Source of the DNA: Boswellia sacra
Lineage: Eukaryota; Streptophyta; Magnoliopsida; Sapindales; Burseraceae
Assembly (NCBI GenBank): GCA_013180625.2
Contig: SNVD02001107.1
Coordinates: 1-64,000 of the forward strand
Length of the DNA: 64,000 nucleotides
Direction: 5' to 3'
This document shows positions 50,828-62,917 of the stretch, piece by piece; position 1 is the stretch's first letter, and every line of letters begins with the position of its first letter. A program made the position numbers and the translations under genes. The notes under the pieces were generated by a model that saw nothing but the letters and a program-made list of their open reading frames with translations, was not told where the DNA came from and searched no databases.

Positions 50828-53800
50828 TTATGGCATCATGTTTGCGGTAGATGAACTTTTGGAAGTGAAATCATATGTATCTCTCATTGTCATTTTAAGC
50901 ACAACATGCCAATCTTTATCCATCGGATCTTGAATATAACAAACTTGCTCAGCTTGTTCTGCTAAAATGAAAGGTTCATCATCCACATGATTATCTTTAT
51001 ATAATAGATGATTAAAATTAACCAAGGTGAAGTCAAATTCATCACACTTCTTTCCAATCCGATTATCAACCCAATCACACTTGAACAAAATAAAAGTGTC
51101 ATTGACATAACGAATTTGAATTATATCTGTTAACACTCTAAGAAATGTGACATTGCCCGAAAGAGGATTTTTATCTCGTGCACTAGAGTAGCTCATGGTA
51201 TCAGCCTTCAAAATAACACCACATTGCTGAGTTGTTTTGTGCTTATCGGTGTCTTTGATTCGAAATTTGAAGCCATTAACACTATAAGATTTATAACGAT
51301 GTGCGCCCGATTTAGGCCCATTAGCTAAATTGATGATTTCCTTGGACAATGATACATTTGAGGTCTCTTGTAAGGAGTAAACCTATAGGAACACATAGTT
51401 AGATTTCAAAGTTAGTATAATGATAGCACTTCAATAGATAACTAAGACTTATATGACTTCGAAACCATTCATGGAAGGTTTTGTTATGCTCTTTATGGAT
51501 TTCGTGAATGGTAGAACGAGGCCTTTGACGTTGAAGTTCATTTAGATGCTTCCTGTGTGAGAAGACATCAAAAGACATTACTAACAATGGGAGTCAAACT
51601 TAGCAAGTTGCTTAGAAAAAGAAATGATGATGCATATCTTACTCTCGAAAGGGATCAATAGAAGGTGTATTAACTAGCACATATCTATGTGCTTGAACCC
51701 AAGAGACATGATCAAGTTCAAAATGCTCTCCTTCACTAGAGGTACCATCCTTATTTCGAGGTCCTTGATTAATTTTAGTTTCGACCTCATCAAGATATCT
51801 TGAGCAAAAATTTATGCACTCTTCCAGTAGATATCCCTTAGCAATAGAAGCCTCCGGGTGTGCACGGTTGCGCACATATCTCTTCAGAGTTAGTAAATAC
51901 CTATAGAATCCGAAATCTTTCTAAGTAGATATTCATAGATAAGAATGGAAGTTAAAAGAACATTATGTAACAAGTGACTTAGTAGTACCTTTCAACAGGA
52001 TACATCCATCGAAATTGTACCGGTCCCGCTAAAGATGCCTCTTGAGCAAGATGAATGGGCAAATGCTCCATTATGTCAAAGAATGAAGGTGGAAAAATTT
52101 TCTCAAGATGGCACAGTGTAAGCACAACTCGATGTTGAATAGAGTTTAAGTCTTCTGCAGTATTCACTTTGGAGCACAGTTGCTTGAAAAAGTTTGCTAA
52201 CTCAATCAAAGTAACAACAACATTTTTTGGCAAAGCCCTTGGAGCAGCAAGAGGAAGCAATTGTTGTATCAAAATATGATTATCATGACTTTTCAAACTT
52301 GAAATGCTCCGCTCTTTCATGTGAACACGTCGTCGAATATTTGATGCATAACCATCCGGTAACTTCACTTTCTTCAACACACTAAGAAAGACATCTTTAT
52401 TATTTTTGTTCATTGAGAAGCATGCAGGAGGTAAATACAATTTGTTAGCACCTCGTTGTTGAGGATGCAGAGCTTTCCTTATTTTCATATCCCCCAAATC
52501 AAGTCGAGCCTTCAATGAATCTTTTGATTTCCTCGAATCCCCTAACAATGTCCAGAGTATATTATCACATACATTCTTCTCAATGTGCATGACGTCAAGA
52601 TTATGTCTAATCAAGTTATGCTCCCAATATGGTAGTTCAAAGAAAATGCTTTTTTTCTTCCAACTGTTTGCTTGATTTGTCATTTCAGAATTATTCACTC
52701 TTCTCTGAAGGTCTTCCATCTTATACTCGGTAAGAACATTTTGTAATTGTATTTTTACATCAACACCAGACAAGCAAGCTGGAGGTGGTCCTAATTCCGC
52801 TTTCCCATTAAACGATATCCTATCCCTTCGAAATCTATGAGTACTGGGCAAGTATTGCCGATGACCCATGTAACAAAACTTTCTACTATGAGACAACCAT
52901 TTAGATATCGTATTTTCCATACAGCAAGGACATGCTTTCTCACCTTTAGTGCTCCAACCCGACAGATTAGCATATGCCAGAAAATCATTGATAGTCCACA
53001 ATAATGTTGTATGTAGTTTGAACATTTGTCGACACGATGCATCATAGGTTAGCACACCTTCACTCCATAATTGTTTTAATTCATCAATCAGCGGCTGCAT
53101 ATAGACATCAATTTTATTTCCAGGACCTTTTGGACCATCAATTAGCACAGACAAAATGAAAAAAGTTTCCTTCATACACAACCAAGGAGGTAAGTTGTAT
53201 GGCATCAACATAATAGGCCATGTACTGTGCGCTATGGACATAGTCCTGAATGGATTAAATCCATCTGTTGCCAATCCAAGTCTGACATTACGAGAATCAG
53301 CAGCAAAAGCAGGATGCTTTTCATCAAAAGTTCTCCAACAAGGGCTATCAGCCGGATGTCTAAGCACACCATCTTTAATGCGATCTTCTGCGTGCCATCG
53401 CATTAAAGAAGCAGTTTTTGAAGACATGAATAATCTTTGCAACCTAGGAATTAGTGGAAAGTATCTTACTTGTTTTGCAACAATTTTACCAGTGGAATTT
53501 GATGCATCATTCACCTCATCAAAGTTCTTATATCTAGACTCATGGCATATGCAACACCTATCCAAATTTTCATACTCACCTCTAAACAACATACAATTGT
53601 TGGGGCAAGCATCCCAAGACTGGTATGTAAACCCCAAGTCAGTAGTTATTTTTTGTGCCTCATAATATGAAGAAGGAATTTTGGAATTTTCTGGAAAGGC
53701 TTTCTGCAACAGTTTTAGTAACTTTGTCATTGAGGTGTCCATCCATCCGTGCAACACTTTTAATTGCAAAAGTTGAACAGTAAAAGAAAGTGAAGTAAAA

Positions 53801-54255
53801 CTCTCACAACCTGGATACAATGGACACTCTGCCTCCTGAAGAAGTTTTAAATATCTCTCAGTTTCTTGATCCAATGGATGACTACTACCTTCACTAAAAT
53901 CATTATTCGGAAGCCCAATGGCTTCATGTATCATTTCGACCATATCATCACCCACAGTGGAATCACAACTAACCTCCAAATGTTGGTTGGGTTGGTTGGG
54001 TTGGTTAGACTCAAGTGGTGTATATTGTTCTCCATGTAAGGTCCACCTTTTATATGTTCTAAGAAACCCATTACAGATTAAATGCTCTCTTGCTGTGTAT
54101 CTATCCAAACGATATCGATTGTGACATTTCTTACATGGACATAAAATTCTAGTATCGTTAACTAGATTGCCAAAAGCAAAATTTAAGAATCTCTCAACCC
54201 CACTGAAATATGCATGACAACAGCGATTTTGTAAGTCAATCCAACTCTTATCCAT
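50828..54255 (-). CDS. CACTA tnp2/TNPD-type transposase (multi-exon, open)
   Basis: Exon 1 (54255-51989) is open for about 755 codons. It has an N-terminal Transpos_assoc region (MDKSWIDLQNRCCHAYFSGV, with CPCKKCHN). Then come CPNNCMLFRGEYENLDRC and the Transposase_21 core (ADSRNVRLGLATDGFNPF, WPIMLMPYNLPPW, LSVLIDGPKGPGNKIDVY). At the C-terminal end lies the DUF4218 part (LCHLEKIFPPSFFDIMEHL, RWMYPVERY). Further exons: 51900-51643 (LLTLKRYVRNRAHPEASIAK), 51554 to about 51450 (KHLNELQRQRPR), and about 51390-50828 with DUF4216 (VNDTFILFKCDWVD). The protein cuts and joins CACTA ends in the nucleus. No stop or frameshift was seen inside the exons. The third donor is uncertain. Confidence 0.87.
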
Positions 54256-56821
54256 GGGTATGTTCCTTAAAGAAAGTAGATGTAATCCATATCAAGATAG
54301 GTAAAATAATAACTATTGAACAATTTCTAAGCATGAAAAACAAACATAGACAGAACAAAATAATGATAATTTCCTCAGAATTGAGACAGTTTTATTATTG
54401 TAATATTCAAGCTCATGATTACCGAAAGCCAACATTATATATTATCTAGAATTCAGTAACGTTTAGAATTTGACCTATTTAATTAATGAATTTATCATGC
54501 GAGTATTTAGCTACACTCATCTGTTGCCTTGTGGTGAAAGAGAAAATTAACAGAAAAAAAAGAAGCACAATCATAATCTAAGGTGAGTTGTTACTATATA
54601 CAATCACAATAGTTTCAGCCAAAGTGGGATATGATCGCATCACATGGCTGCAAAAGAAAATTTATAATTTTTATAGGTAATATGACTGTTATATTTATCT
54701 TACCAAAAAGCTCTTGAAAGAAGCTACTAAGTAAAGAGAACCAAGCACCTGCAGCAAATGAAGAGCCAAGACTCTTATGTCTTCCGAGTTCAAAATAGTT
54801 CCAATTCTTAAATCAAGAAAAGTGACCAACAAGATATCTACATGAATGTATAGTCAATCATTATAGACAATAAATTTTTCTTTTTATGTGCAGCAACTGA
54901 TCTAAATCCTGCACCTTTTTAAATTTTTTTTTAAAACCCAGAAATCCCTTAACCCTTTCTATATCTTCACCGAGTTCTAGAATAGAGGCTACTTCCAAAG
55001 CCAACAACTTTGGTAGCTAAGAAAACATATGTGATACAAATAGCACAAGTAAACAGCATCAAAGTGAAGTTCAACCTCAGACCTCTTGGTTTCTTACATC
55101 CCAAAAGTCCGGTTAGAAGAGACACTAACTTCTACTCTCTGGAATCATTTCCCTCTCACTTCTGTTTTCAAAACAGTTATAGTTAAAAACAGCCCCAAAT
55201 TTAAGGAGATAATAGAAGTGAAAAACATTGCATACAGAAAGCTCACAACTTAAAGCTTTCTGTCTGCAATGTTTTTCACAAAAAAATGGTGACATGATAA
55301 TCCTACAGAAAGAAAGCAACATGTATACACAAAAAGCTCAAAGCTTCATCAGACCCAGATCTCAAACTCCTCATATATTTACATGAAAAGACATGCAAGT
55401 ATTTATAAAGGAAATGAAGAGAAAGAAAATAAAATTCAATGCGTTACCTAAAGGAATTAAATCCGATATCAAAGCGAGAAGAAACCACTGAGAAGATTCA
55501 AAATGATCCACCAACTGAACTTATCTCAACCTCTTTGACAACACTGAAGAAGATTTCTCTGCCAAAACCATAAAAAAAAACACAAAAAAAAAACTCAGCT
55601 TGGATGTTGCTAACTCAAAGAAAATGGGAAAAAAAGAAGAAGCGGTCTTTCTTCACCACCCCGAAAATAATGAACCATTACTCCCCACATTTCCCCACCA
55701 AGCAAACGTACCTCATAACAACCAAAACACGAGAACACTAAAAAAACAAAGAGATTTGGATGTTTTATGGAAAAATGATGGTGTATCAGTGTATAACCAC
55801 AACAAGAACAAAAGAAACAGAAGTTGGAGAAGAAAAAGGAAACTATGGAGGACGATGATGTGGCTGTCGATGTGGAAATGGATACTTGGCTGATGAAGAA
55901 CCGAAAAAGCCCGTGGGCAGGTAAGAAGGAGGGAGTGCAAACAGAGTTGATAGAAGACCAAAAGAAGTATGCAGAGGAGTATGCAAAGAAGAAGGAAGAA
56001 AAAGGTAATGCAGGAGATAGGAGTTTCAATTGAGAGAATTGAGAGAAGAGTTCAAAGAGATGCGGCATCAAATGTTGGAACCAGTTGCATCAAAATCCCA
56101 AAAGTAGTAACAATTATTCATCGATAGAACTAATTTTTGGTGCAGCAATGCTCACACCCGTCGGTGATGTGATTTCAAATGCGTGCTTGGGAATTCAGAA
56201 TCCAATCCCCTTTTCACTTTGGTTTATTGGCACCAAACCCACAACAAATGAACAAAAACGCAAACACAGATGATACATCACCAGTGAATCACAGCACAAG
56301 TCATGGAGGTTTACAGAGAAAAAGGTGGAGTGTAGAAACATATGAAATACAGATGATGCAGGCATACATACAATGATACAAGTCATGGAAACACAATAGC
56401 AAACGCTTACACAATAGCACAAGTCGATAACGGGAGTTCTGGGAGCAGCTCGATGCCGAAAACACACGACTCACAAGCCCACAATATTCGACAGAGCACT
56501 TTGTCTCCTCCTGCGTCAGCGCATTTCCCTCTCCACAATGTTCGTCGACGCGGTTGAAGACAACTCGAAAATCCCTTATGGAGGTTGGCAAACTCAGCGG
56601 AGGAGTGGTGGAGTTAGATCTGGCTTGGTGGAGAAAATGCAAATCCGAAACAGGGAAGCTTGGCACGACCGAGGAAATACAAGAATTTTGGGGAGAGATG
56701 AGAGGGAGATCGAAATTTGGTGGAGCTGCAATTCAAGAATCTGATGAGCGGGCGAAAACGCGAGAGAGATGAGAGGGAGATCGAAATAATTTGATCCAAT
56801 TCCCGCTGTTAGGGCAAAACT
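54256..56821. other. 5' region of the CACTA element
   Basis: Holds the presumed leader and introns of the transposase genes, a strong hairpin (55218-55279, listed separately) and a purine-rich tract at 55600-56040 that creates long but meaningless opposing open frames. No other domain was recognised. Confidence 0.5.
55218..55279. repeat. Near-perfect hairpin inside the CACTA 5' region
   Basis: Two 26-base arms (55218-55243 and 55254-55279) are complementary at 25 of 26 positions, separated by a 10-base loop. Either strand of transcript would fold into a long stem. It could be a small MITE-like insert or a source of small RNA. Confidence 0.8.
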
Positions 56822-56839
56822 AATTTGGGGATTTTTGCC

Positions 56840-56954
56840 CCAGTTAAACGGCGGTTTTAAAACCGCCGTAAATATCGTGGTATGTCGGCCTTCTGCGGCG
56901 GTTTTTAAAAACCGCCGCAGATAGCCGCAGTATATAGCCGCGTTTCTTGTAGTG
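56840..56954. repeat. Right subterminal repeats of the CACTA element
   Basis: AACGGCGGTTTTAAAACCGCCG and GCGGCGGTTTTTAAAAACCG-type palindromes precede the terminal TTCTTGTAGTG, mirroring the left array. Confidence 0.82.
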
Positions 56955-59829
56955 ATAATCCTTCCCTTCCCTTGACATTTCCTTCCGTTCATTTACACCA
57001 CAACAGGGAGAAGAGTGATAATAACAACGTATTCAGAAGTCTGCTCAAGATGTTCTCTGTGCCTGTGGTTCCAAAGACTTTATCAGATTTCTGGTGGAGC
57101 ATAACAAAGAGCACTCTAATTGAAGATGATCAAACTCCAATACGCTCTAGGGTTGATGGAGTTGAGTTTCTGCCAATCACAATAGCGACAATGACTTTCT
57201 CTCTTGATCACTTCAAGCAAATTAAGGCTAAAATTAAAGCGGTAAGGTTAATCGATTTCACTTTCCTGCTTAGTCTAGATCACATGGATTGTTTCTACTA
57301 ATTTGTTATAAATTTGACATAGATATTAGATAGGATCCGGCTTCACGCCCTCCTCAAGGCAACTTACAGCAAGGTCATCTATTATTTGTGGAATGATAAA
57401 TCTTTTTAATACATTAACAAAAAATCACTTTCAAAAGAATATAATTAAAAATATTTATGTAGAAAATATGGTAAAATTAATATTTCTAGTTTTTCTGATG
57501 TACTAGGCTATGATAACTTTAAAAAAAAAGTTTTCTAATAATTCAACTAACTAATCCGCATAAACTTGGTTCAAGTTTCAGACGTTTACGTAAATGTCAA
57601 ATTGACTATATCGTGATCGGAAAATAAAAGAAAAAAATAGCATAATGTTTATTCAGTTATATAAATTTGAGGTCAGTTTATGTTTCTACAGCTTGCATAT
57701 TGACACACGCACTAATCAAGGTCCAACCATCTTACAGCAGTCAAAATTTCAATGACATAGTTGGGACCTTACAATGGATTTTGATTCTATCTGTCCTATA
57801 ATAATATACATCAAAATACAGTCCTTACATTTATTTGTGCCCTTGGGGAGCCATATGAGGTGAAAATCTCATATACAATTTTGGAATAAGAGATCACCTT
57901 ATGATAGACTGTGATTACCTACTACTTCAAGTATAGTTGCTATAATTGTGCTATATATAGATTAGGTTCTCTCTTTGAGGTTCATTGATCTTAAGAATTA
58001 CAATTCTCAATAGTACTATTACTCTAGAATATCATAAGGCTATTATAACCAATTAATATATAAAAGATATGTATTGAGATTCTTTTTTTTTTTTTTCAAA
58101 GTTGATGGTTATAATGCTAATAGTAAAGAAAAGTTGGTATGTATATTTATTTTGTTTGGAATAAGGATTCTCTCCTTAACTTTTAGGATCTAATATCTGG
58201 TGAATTTTAGTTTTTGTGAATGATTAAATTTATTATATTTATTTTGATATCTTATATATTTTTATTAATAAATAATCATACTCTTAAATTTAATTTTCTT
58301 TATTTAAGTGAGACAATGAAAGAACTCAGGAGCACCAAAAAAAATTTAATTCCTCTTAAGTGTTAAATTTCACACTTTTTTATAAATTTTAAGGTGACAA
58401 ATGCGGAGTTTAACTTTCGTATCTTATTCTCTAGTAATAGGATGGTCAGTTCTCCAATTGAATGCTGATAAGACAGGCAGATCCATAGTTTGATTTTGAT
58501 GGAAAAATTCTATGTAGTTTAAATTGATTGATTGTGATTGTGTTCCCCACTGCGGCTGCCATATGGACATTTTATTCATTAATCAGGTTGACATCTGTGC
58601 TGAGTCCTCTAAATAAATGCATTGCAAATTTAGCTGAAATATTAATCGTGCGCAGTCAATAGTCCCAAGTTATAACTTGAATAAATCTGCCGAAACCAAA
58701 CTAAACTTAAAGCAATTTAGTTTCTTATTACTCTTTATAACTTGTGTCCTAATATTCTTCTTGTTTTCCAATGTTTGTATGTACGTACTTTATCATGACA
58801 GACTGTTAATAATGTTGTTACTGGAGTAATCTTCTTGGGCACGCGGTTGTATATGGAAGAAATGAGCCAGAATTCGAGCTTCTCAAAAGCAGAGTCTACA
58901 GCGCTAGTGTTGCTTAACACAAGGGAGTTTCGAAGCTACGAGTCAGTGGAAGATATGGTTAAGCCTAACTCCAAAACACCTTGGGGGAATCATTTTGCTT
59001 TCTTGCATGTATCTATTCCTGAGTTAACTGATGCTAAGTCTTCAAATCCACTTGAATTTGTCTTCAAAGCACAACGGATCATTAATGGCAAGAAGGCTTC
59101 TTTAGCTGTTTACCTCATTGCTCAGCTTCTGCAGATTATGAACAAAATGAAAGGCCCTGAAGTACGTATAATATCTTCTTCTCTCTAGATGACATAAAAT
59201 TTTTTACTCTTAGTGGGATGAGATGTGATGGTAGATTTATAGTATTTGAACTCTTTTAATTAAGTATTGCAACCGTAATCAAATTAATTACTTTAAAGAA
59301 CAATTTATGGATTCTTCCTAGCTATGTATATATGCATGTTGTGTTGATGTGACAGGCAGTGGGTAGATTTATCCGTGGCACTTTGAAGAATTCAAGTATG
59401 GCAATCACGAATGTTATTGGGCCAGTGGAACAGATGGCTTTGGTTAATCATCCAGTTAGAGGCCTGTACTTCATGGCGCAAGGCCAACCTCAGGTTCGTA
59501 TCAATTTCCAAATTAATTAATTACATGCACGTTTTTGCTGAAGAAATAAACGATGACTTCTTTAATTTGGTTGGTATACACATGATCGTTTAACATCTTG
59601 CAAGTAATTTAATGCTCCTAGTGCCAAATTTTCGTCTTGTCTTATTACGTGACGTGCATGCTAGCTTTTGACGGGAATATTATTGCAGAGTCTTTGCATA
59701 ACAATAGTGAGTTATATGGGGAAGCTGAGGGTTTCTTTTGGAGGAGAAAAAGGCTTCACTGATGTTCAGAAGCTGAAATGGTGCATTGAGAAAGCATTTG
59801 AGATGATACTTGAAGCTGCATGCTTGTGA

Positions 59830-60058
59830 AAGTTGGGCCCTTCAGCTGGCAAGAGAATTGCCCTAAGTGCTTTTAAATATACTATTTATCTGCTTCCTTG
59901 AATAAAAGAATGTACTGCTGGTTTGTAAAGATAATTTCCAATTAATTAATTAACGTAATGGTCAACTATTAATTATTGACTTATTTTTTCTTAAATTCAT
60001 AAATCTATCTATTGTCAAATAGTTCAAGTATATCCGGTAATATTCATACTATCTCATC

Positions 60059-60094
<36 letters not shown>

Positions 60095-60490
60095 CGTATA
60101 ACAATATTACCTTTTCTTGTTCGTAAATCATAGGCTTATTTATTCGGCTGGACTAACTTCATCTTTCTCACACCCTCTCAATGTGGGGGCCGATCTATGT
60201 TGAATATGATAATTAATTCAAATTATATATCAAGGTTACAGATTACAATTATGAATTTTAATTATTTTATGCATAGAAAAATGGAGAAATATTAATCAGT
60301 TTAAACCGTAGACATACAAAACGTCTATAAGAAAATCATTAATTACGTCACTAATTTTTTTAAATTAAATTGCGATTTTCCAAAATTTCTAAAACAGGGG
60401 GAAGCCAAGGAAGAGTAACCGTGTTCCAGTTACCAAACACTCCGAATTACATCACAGCCCTTTCTAGGGCTTCAGGTTGAGACCCCAGAC
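59830..60490. other. Spacer between copy E and the snoRNA locus
   Basis: AT-rich, with an (AT)n tract at about 60062-60093. The last 130 bases are GC-richer and probably contain upstream promoter elements of the snoRNA gene, but I saw no perfect telo-box or site II motif. Confidence 0.5.
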
Positions 60491-60496
60491 CAGAGC

Positions 60497-60504
60497 TATA
60501 AAAG
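60497..60504 (+). promoter_or_regulatory. TATA box of the snoRNA gene
   Basis: TATAAAAG in a GC-richer context, about 100 bases upstream of the first predicted snoRNA, with a pyrimidine-rich segment after it where a pol II start would be expected. Plant independently transcribed snoRNA clusters use such pol II promoters. Confidence 0.6.
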
Positions 60505-60605
60505 GTAACGTTCTTCCTTCCTGCAACTTCATCATCTCCCTCTCTCACAGCACAACTTGTCTTCTCTTTCATCAATAATCGATCTATATGTATGTATGTA
60601 ACTAT

Positions 60606-60684
60606 GAATATGATGAAAGTAATAAACGGGTGATGATTAACTTCATCTGATCAGAATCACCTCGCTACGTTCTTTCTGATTCTC
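60606..60684 (+). ncRNA. Predicted box C/D snoRNA guiding 5.8S rRNA methylation
   Basis: C box ATGATGA at 60610-60616 and D box CTGA at 60676-60679. Bases 60662-60674 immediately upstream of the D box are complementary over 13 nt to the conserved 5.8S rRNA segment AAGAACGTAGCGA. By the D-plus-5 rule the modified base is the A of GAAGA, which I count as A47 in Arabidopsis 5.8S rRNA, a reported plant 2'-O-methylation site (both from memory). An internal CTGA at 60647 could be a D' box. The short terminal stem is GAA/TTC with one bulged base. RNA ends are estimates. Confidence 0.75.
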
Positions 60685-60796
60685 TTTACCGCCCTTTATT
60701 TTCTCCTTCGTTACTCCAATCTGTGTTTTGTTTTGGTTTCATTTTTAGTTCTTATGAGTCGGGTTTGCATTTCATTGCATTGCATCATCAAGTCAA

Positions 60797-60887
60797 GATA
60801 AGATGATGAAAATCAGAAATCTTAGGACACCTTCTGACACGGTACCTGCTTACCGTGTATGAGAAAGATTTTCACTTCTGATTATTG
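60797..60887 (+). ncRNA. Predicted box C/D snoRNA guiding 25S rRNA methylation
   Basis: C box ATGATGA (60803-60809), D' box CTGA (60834-60837), C'-like TATGAG (60858-60863), D box CTGA (60878-60881). The guide 60819-60832 upstream of D' is complementary over 14 nt to the conserved 25S rRNA segment AGGTGTCCTAAGAT, predicting 2'-O-methylation of the U in AGGU. A perfect 7-bp hairpin (CACGGTA...TACCGTG, 60838-60857) between D' and C' would bring those boxes together. The target resembles that of the yeast snR78/U52 group, but I do not assign the name firmly. Confidence 0.8.
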
Positions 60888-62295
60888 ATGATATTTTATG
60901 CTCTTTGTATTTTATTTCTTTAATTTTTTTCTTATTTATTCTAATAGCTATTGATTTCTTTACAAGGATTATTGTGAAATCAAAACTGTGTTTCTCTGGA
61001 GTGCGTGAGTTTGCGGTTTATAAGATCTTGGACGATTGATCACCAAGTGTTCGACAAAATTCCTGAACGGTTCCCCGAAGAAACGAAAAATTATTCCTTT
61101 TTAAGCATTTACTGTCTATACATGTTGCAATTTAGGAATTAATCTTGAAACTTGAAAGAGGGACATAATTCGATTAGTTTGTTTCTTTGAAATTAAGCAT
61201 AAACACGATCGTGCTGACAAACGTTATCGTCTTATCGAAGTTCTAACATATTCGAGAAATTGAGCTCAACAAGCAAAAGAAGGATAATTATTGAGTAAAT
61301 TAATCTCGAATAGACAATCTCACAAGTTTTTCTGGCGTGCCGCGTGCGCCAGGCAAACCCATTGCAAGGCTCAAGTCATAGTGGGAACTGGAGCTCAAAT
61401 GGAAGAAAATGAAATTAAATTATAAACAGTTTTGAGACTGGTTCTTGGGCCTATTGTAGCCGCTAAAAAAAAAAAAAAAAAAAAAAAAATTATTACTTCT
61501 TCCAAAACAGTTGCTTGAGCATTTGATAGAAGGAATCTGGATGGTCTTGTTACTAACTGATGTATAAATATATACAGAGATCGGATTGCATCGTAGATGA
61601 TGTTTTATGCTATCCTTTCTTTCGTCATCAGTCTACGTCTCAGTAGTGTCTAGATGTCTGTGGCACAATGAGTTAAATCATGATATGATAACTTTTTTTT
61701 TTTTTTCACATTCACAGTGTAGTTACGTAAATATTTACTCAACTTTAAATAAATAAATAATAATTAAGCTCAACGAGCGGTGAAGAATAAGTCAGAAGGA
61801 AAGAAATTATAACTTTGTATACACGGATAATGATCATAAATTTATGATTGCTGTAAATGAAAATATTAGTCATGTCAAGCTCGTAAATAGGCAAGTCAAT
61901 TTAGCAAATTGAATGAAAGTAACGAGAATTACATCTCATTTTTAATCAATGCACCCATTTGCTAAATAAATTTCTTTCTTATATTTAAAATATGAATTTA
62001 GATTTGAGATGCAGTGGGGTAGAAAGGAATCATTTACAGGACTAAACACCTTTTATCTATTTTTTCGTTGTGTAAATTAATAAAAACCTAAATACATTAA
62101 CAAAAGAAAAAACTTCAAAGGTTAAAATAATATATGATAAAAATATAATAAAATAAAGTAATAGAACTTATAAAAATTGTGTAAAGTTAGAACACGACAA
62201 AACCAATTATGCAATATATAATATAAGAAGCATATATATAAAATTATAAAACATCTTACCGTTAAGAAAATAAAAATTCAAGAAGTAATTTGCAG
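60888..62295. other. Spacer downstream of the snoRNA pair
   Basis: No further convincing C/D pair, coding region or terminal repeat. A poly-A run of about 25 lies near 61466-61490. From about 61990 the sequence is homologous to the upstream region of copy E. Confidence 0.5.
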
Positions 62296-62300
62296 GACTA

Positions 62301-62690
62301 ACTTGAGAAATGGCTATTGAAAATAATCTCAGCTCAAGCAGTGCAATGAGAAAGAGTTTTCTATATATAAAAGATAATCCTTTACATCTTAGGGAACGTG
62401 TCAATAACATATTCACCCAATACATTGTGTCAAATAAAGATAAACAAGAGAGCTGACCTGTATAACAACCTGACCAGGTGTCTAGTTGTAGAAAGAACAA
62501 GGAAGAATTCCAGAAAACTGATGACAATTAATTAATACTGTAACTAATTTTAACTAACTCTAGAATTAAGAGACTAATCCAGTTGCTAATAGCAATTAAT
62601 TAATACTGTAACTAACTTTAACTAACTCTAGAATTAAGAGACTAATCTAGTTGCCAATCCTGGAGAAGAGAGATGTGAGCTGTCTTTACA
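62301..62690. mobile_element. Solo-LTR-like insertion upstream of copy F
   Basis: A 390-bp non-coding segment flanked by GACTA at 62296-62300 and 62691-62695 and absent from the paralogous position upstream of E (GTAGGACTACAATAAC near 45943-45958). It ends TTTACA (TGTAAA on the other strand) and has a TATA-like stretch inside, consistent with an LTR. The other end lacks a clear CA/TG, so the class is tentative. Confidence 0.6.
62525..62660. repeat. 68-bp tandem duplication within the solo-LTR-like insertion
   Basis: CAATTAATTAATACTGTAAC...GAGACTAATC(C/T)AGTTGC occurs twice in direct orientation starting at about 62525 and 62593, with few differences. Confidence 0.85.
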
Positions 62691-62917
62691 GACTACGATA
62701 ACTTATGAAAGATCTTCATACGCACAAATGCCAAGTTACACCCCTACCCACTTCCTTCGCTACAACTTAACTCGCCGTGTAAACCATGGCACATCAAACC
62801 CATCGTAAAGGAAATTTTGTAAAATTGACGACCCAACATTATCAAGTGGGTAATAAAATGTTTACAACATAAAGCGATAGCAACTTCTAATCAACCATAC
62901 CTACTTCCGCTTGGTGA

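Larger units (their letters stand above)
47718..56954 (-). mobile_element. CACTA (En/Spm) DNA transposon, apparently structurally complete
   Basis: A 9237-bp element with ends CACTACAAC and (right, reverse complement) CACTACAAG, flanked by the 3-bp duplication ATA (47715-47717 and 56955-56957). Subterminal arrays of GGCGG motifs lie at both ends. Two minus-strand genes follow the En/Spm plan: a tnp2/TNPD-type transposase (50828-54255) and a TNPA-like protein (48601-50431). Intact ends, perfect duplication and long open exons suggest a young, perhaps still mobile, element. Confidence 0.93.
46991..59829 (+). pseudogene. WSD1-like acyltransferase copy E, disrupted in exon 2 by a CACTA transposon
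   Basis: Predicted exons: 46991-47161, exon 2 split as 47417-47717 and 56958-57241, 58802-59161, 59356-59493 and 59689-59829. Counting the 3-bp target duplication once, exon 2 is 585 nt and every exon stays in phase, for about 464 residues with no nonsense codon. HHSLGDGYSLMGALLSC (HHxxxDG) lies just upstream of the insertion, which interrupts the RAD|NPSLPLTFP segment. Exon 3 has VVTGVIFLGTRLYMEEMSQ and PWGNHFAF, and exon 4 has ITNVIGPVEQMA. The insertion, about 150 codons into the protein, prevents a normal product unless spliced out or excised. Apart from it the gene looks intact, which implies recent inactivation. Confidence 0.88.

Noticed and set aside
55600..56992. Opposing open frames of up to 153 codons at the right side of the CACTA element.
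   Set aside because: They lie in a purine-rich non-coding region upstream of the transposase and resemble no known protein.
60630..60650. A second C-box-like GTGATGA at 60630 with CTGA at 60647, as a separate tiny snoRNA.
   Set aside because: The spacing is far too short for a C/D snoRNA. These are more likely internal boxes of the 60606-60684 RNA.
62207..62527. 106-codon minus-strand open frame.
   Set aside because: It lies within the LTR-like insertion and its duplicated flank, with no domain and no counterpart upstream of E.
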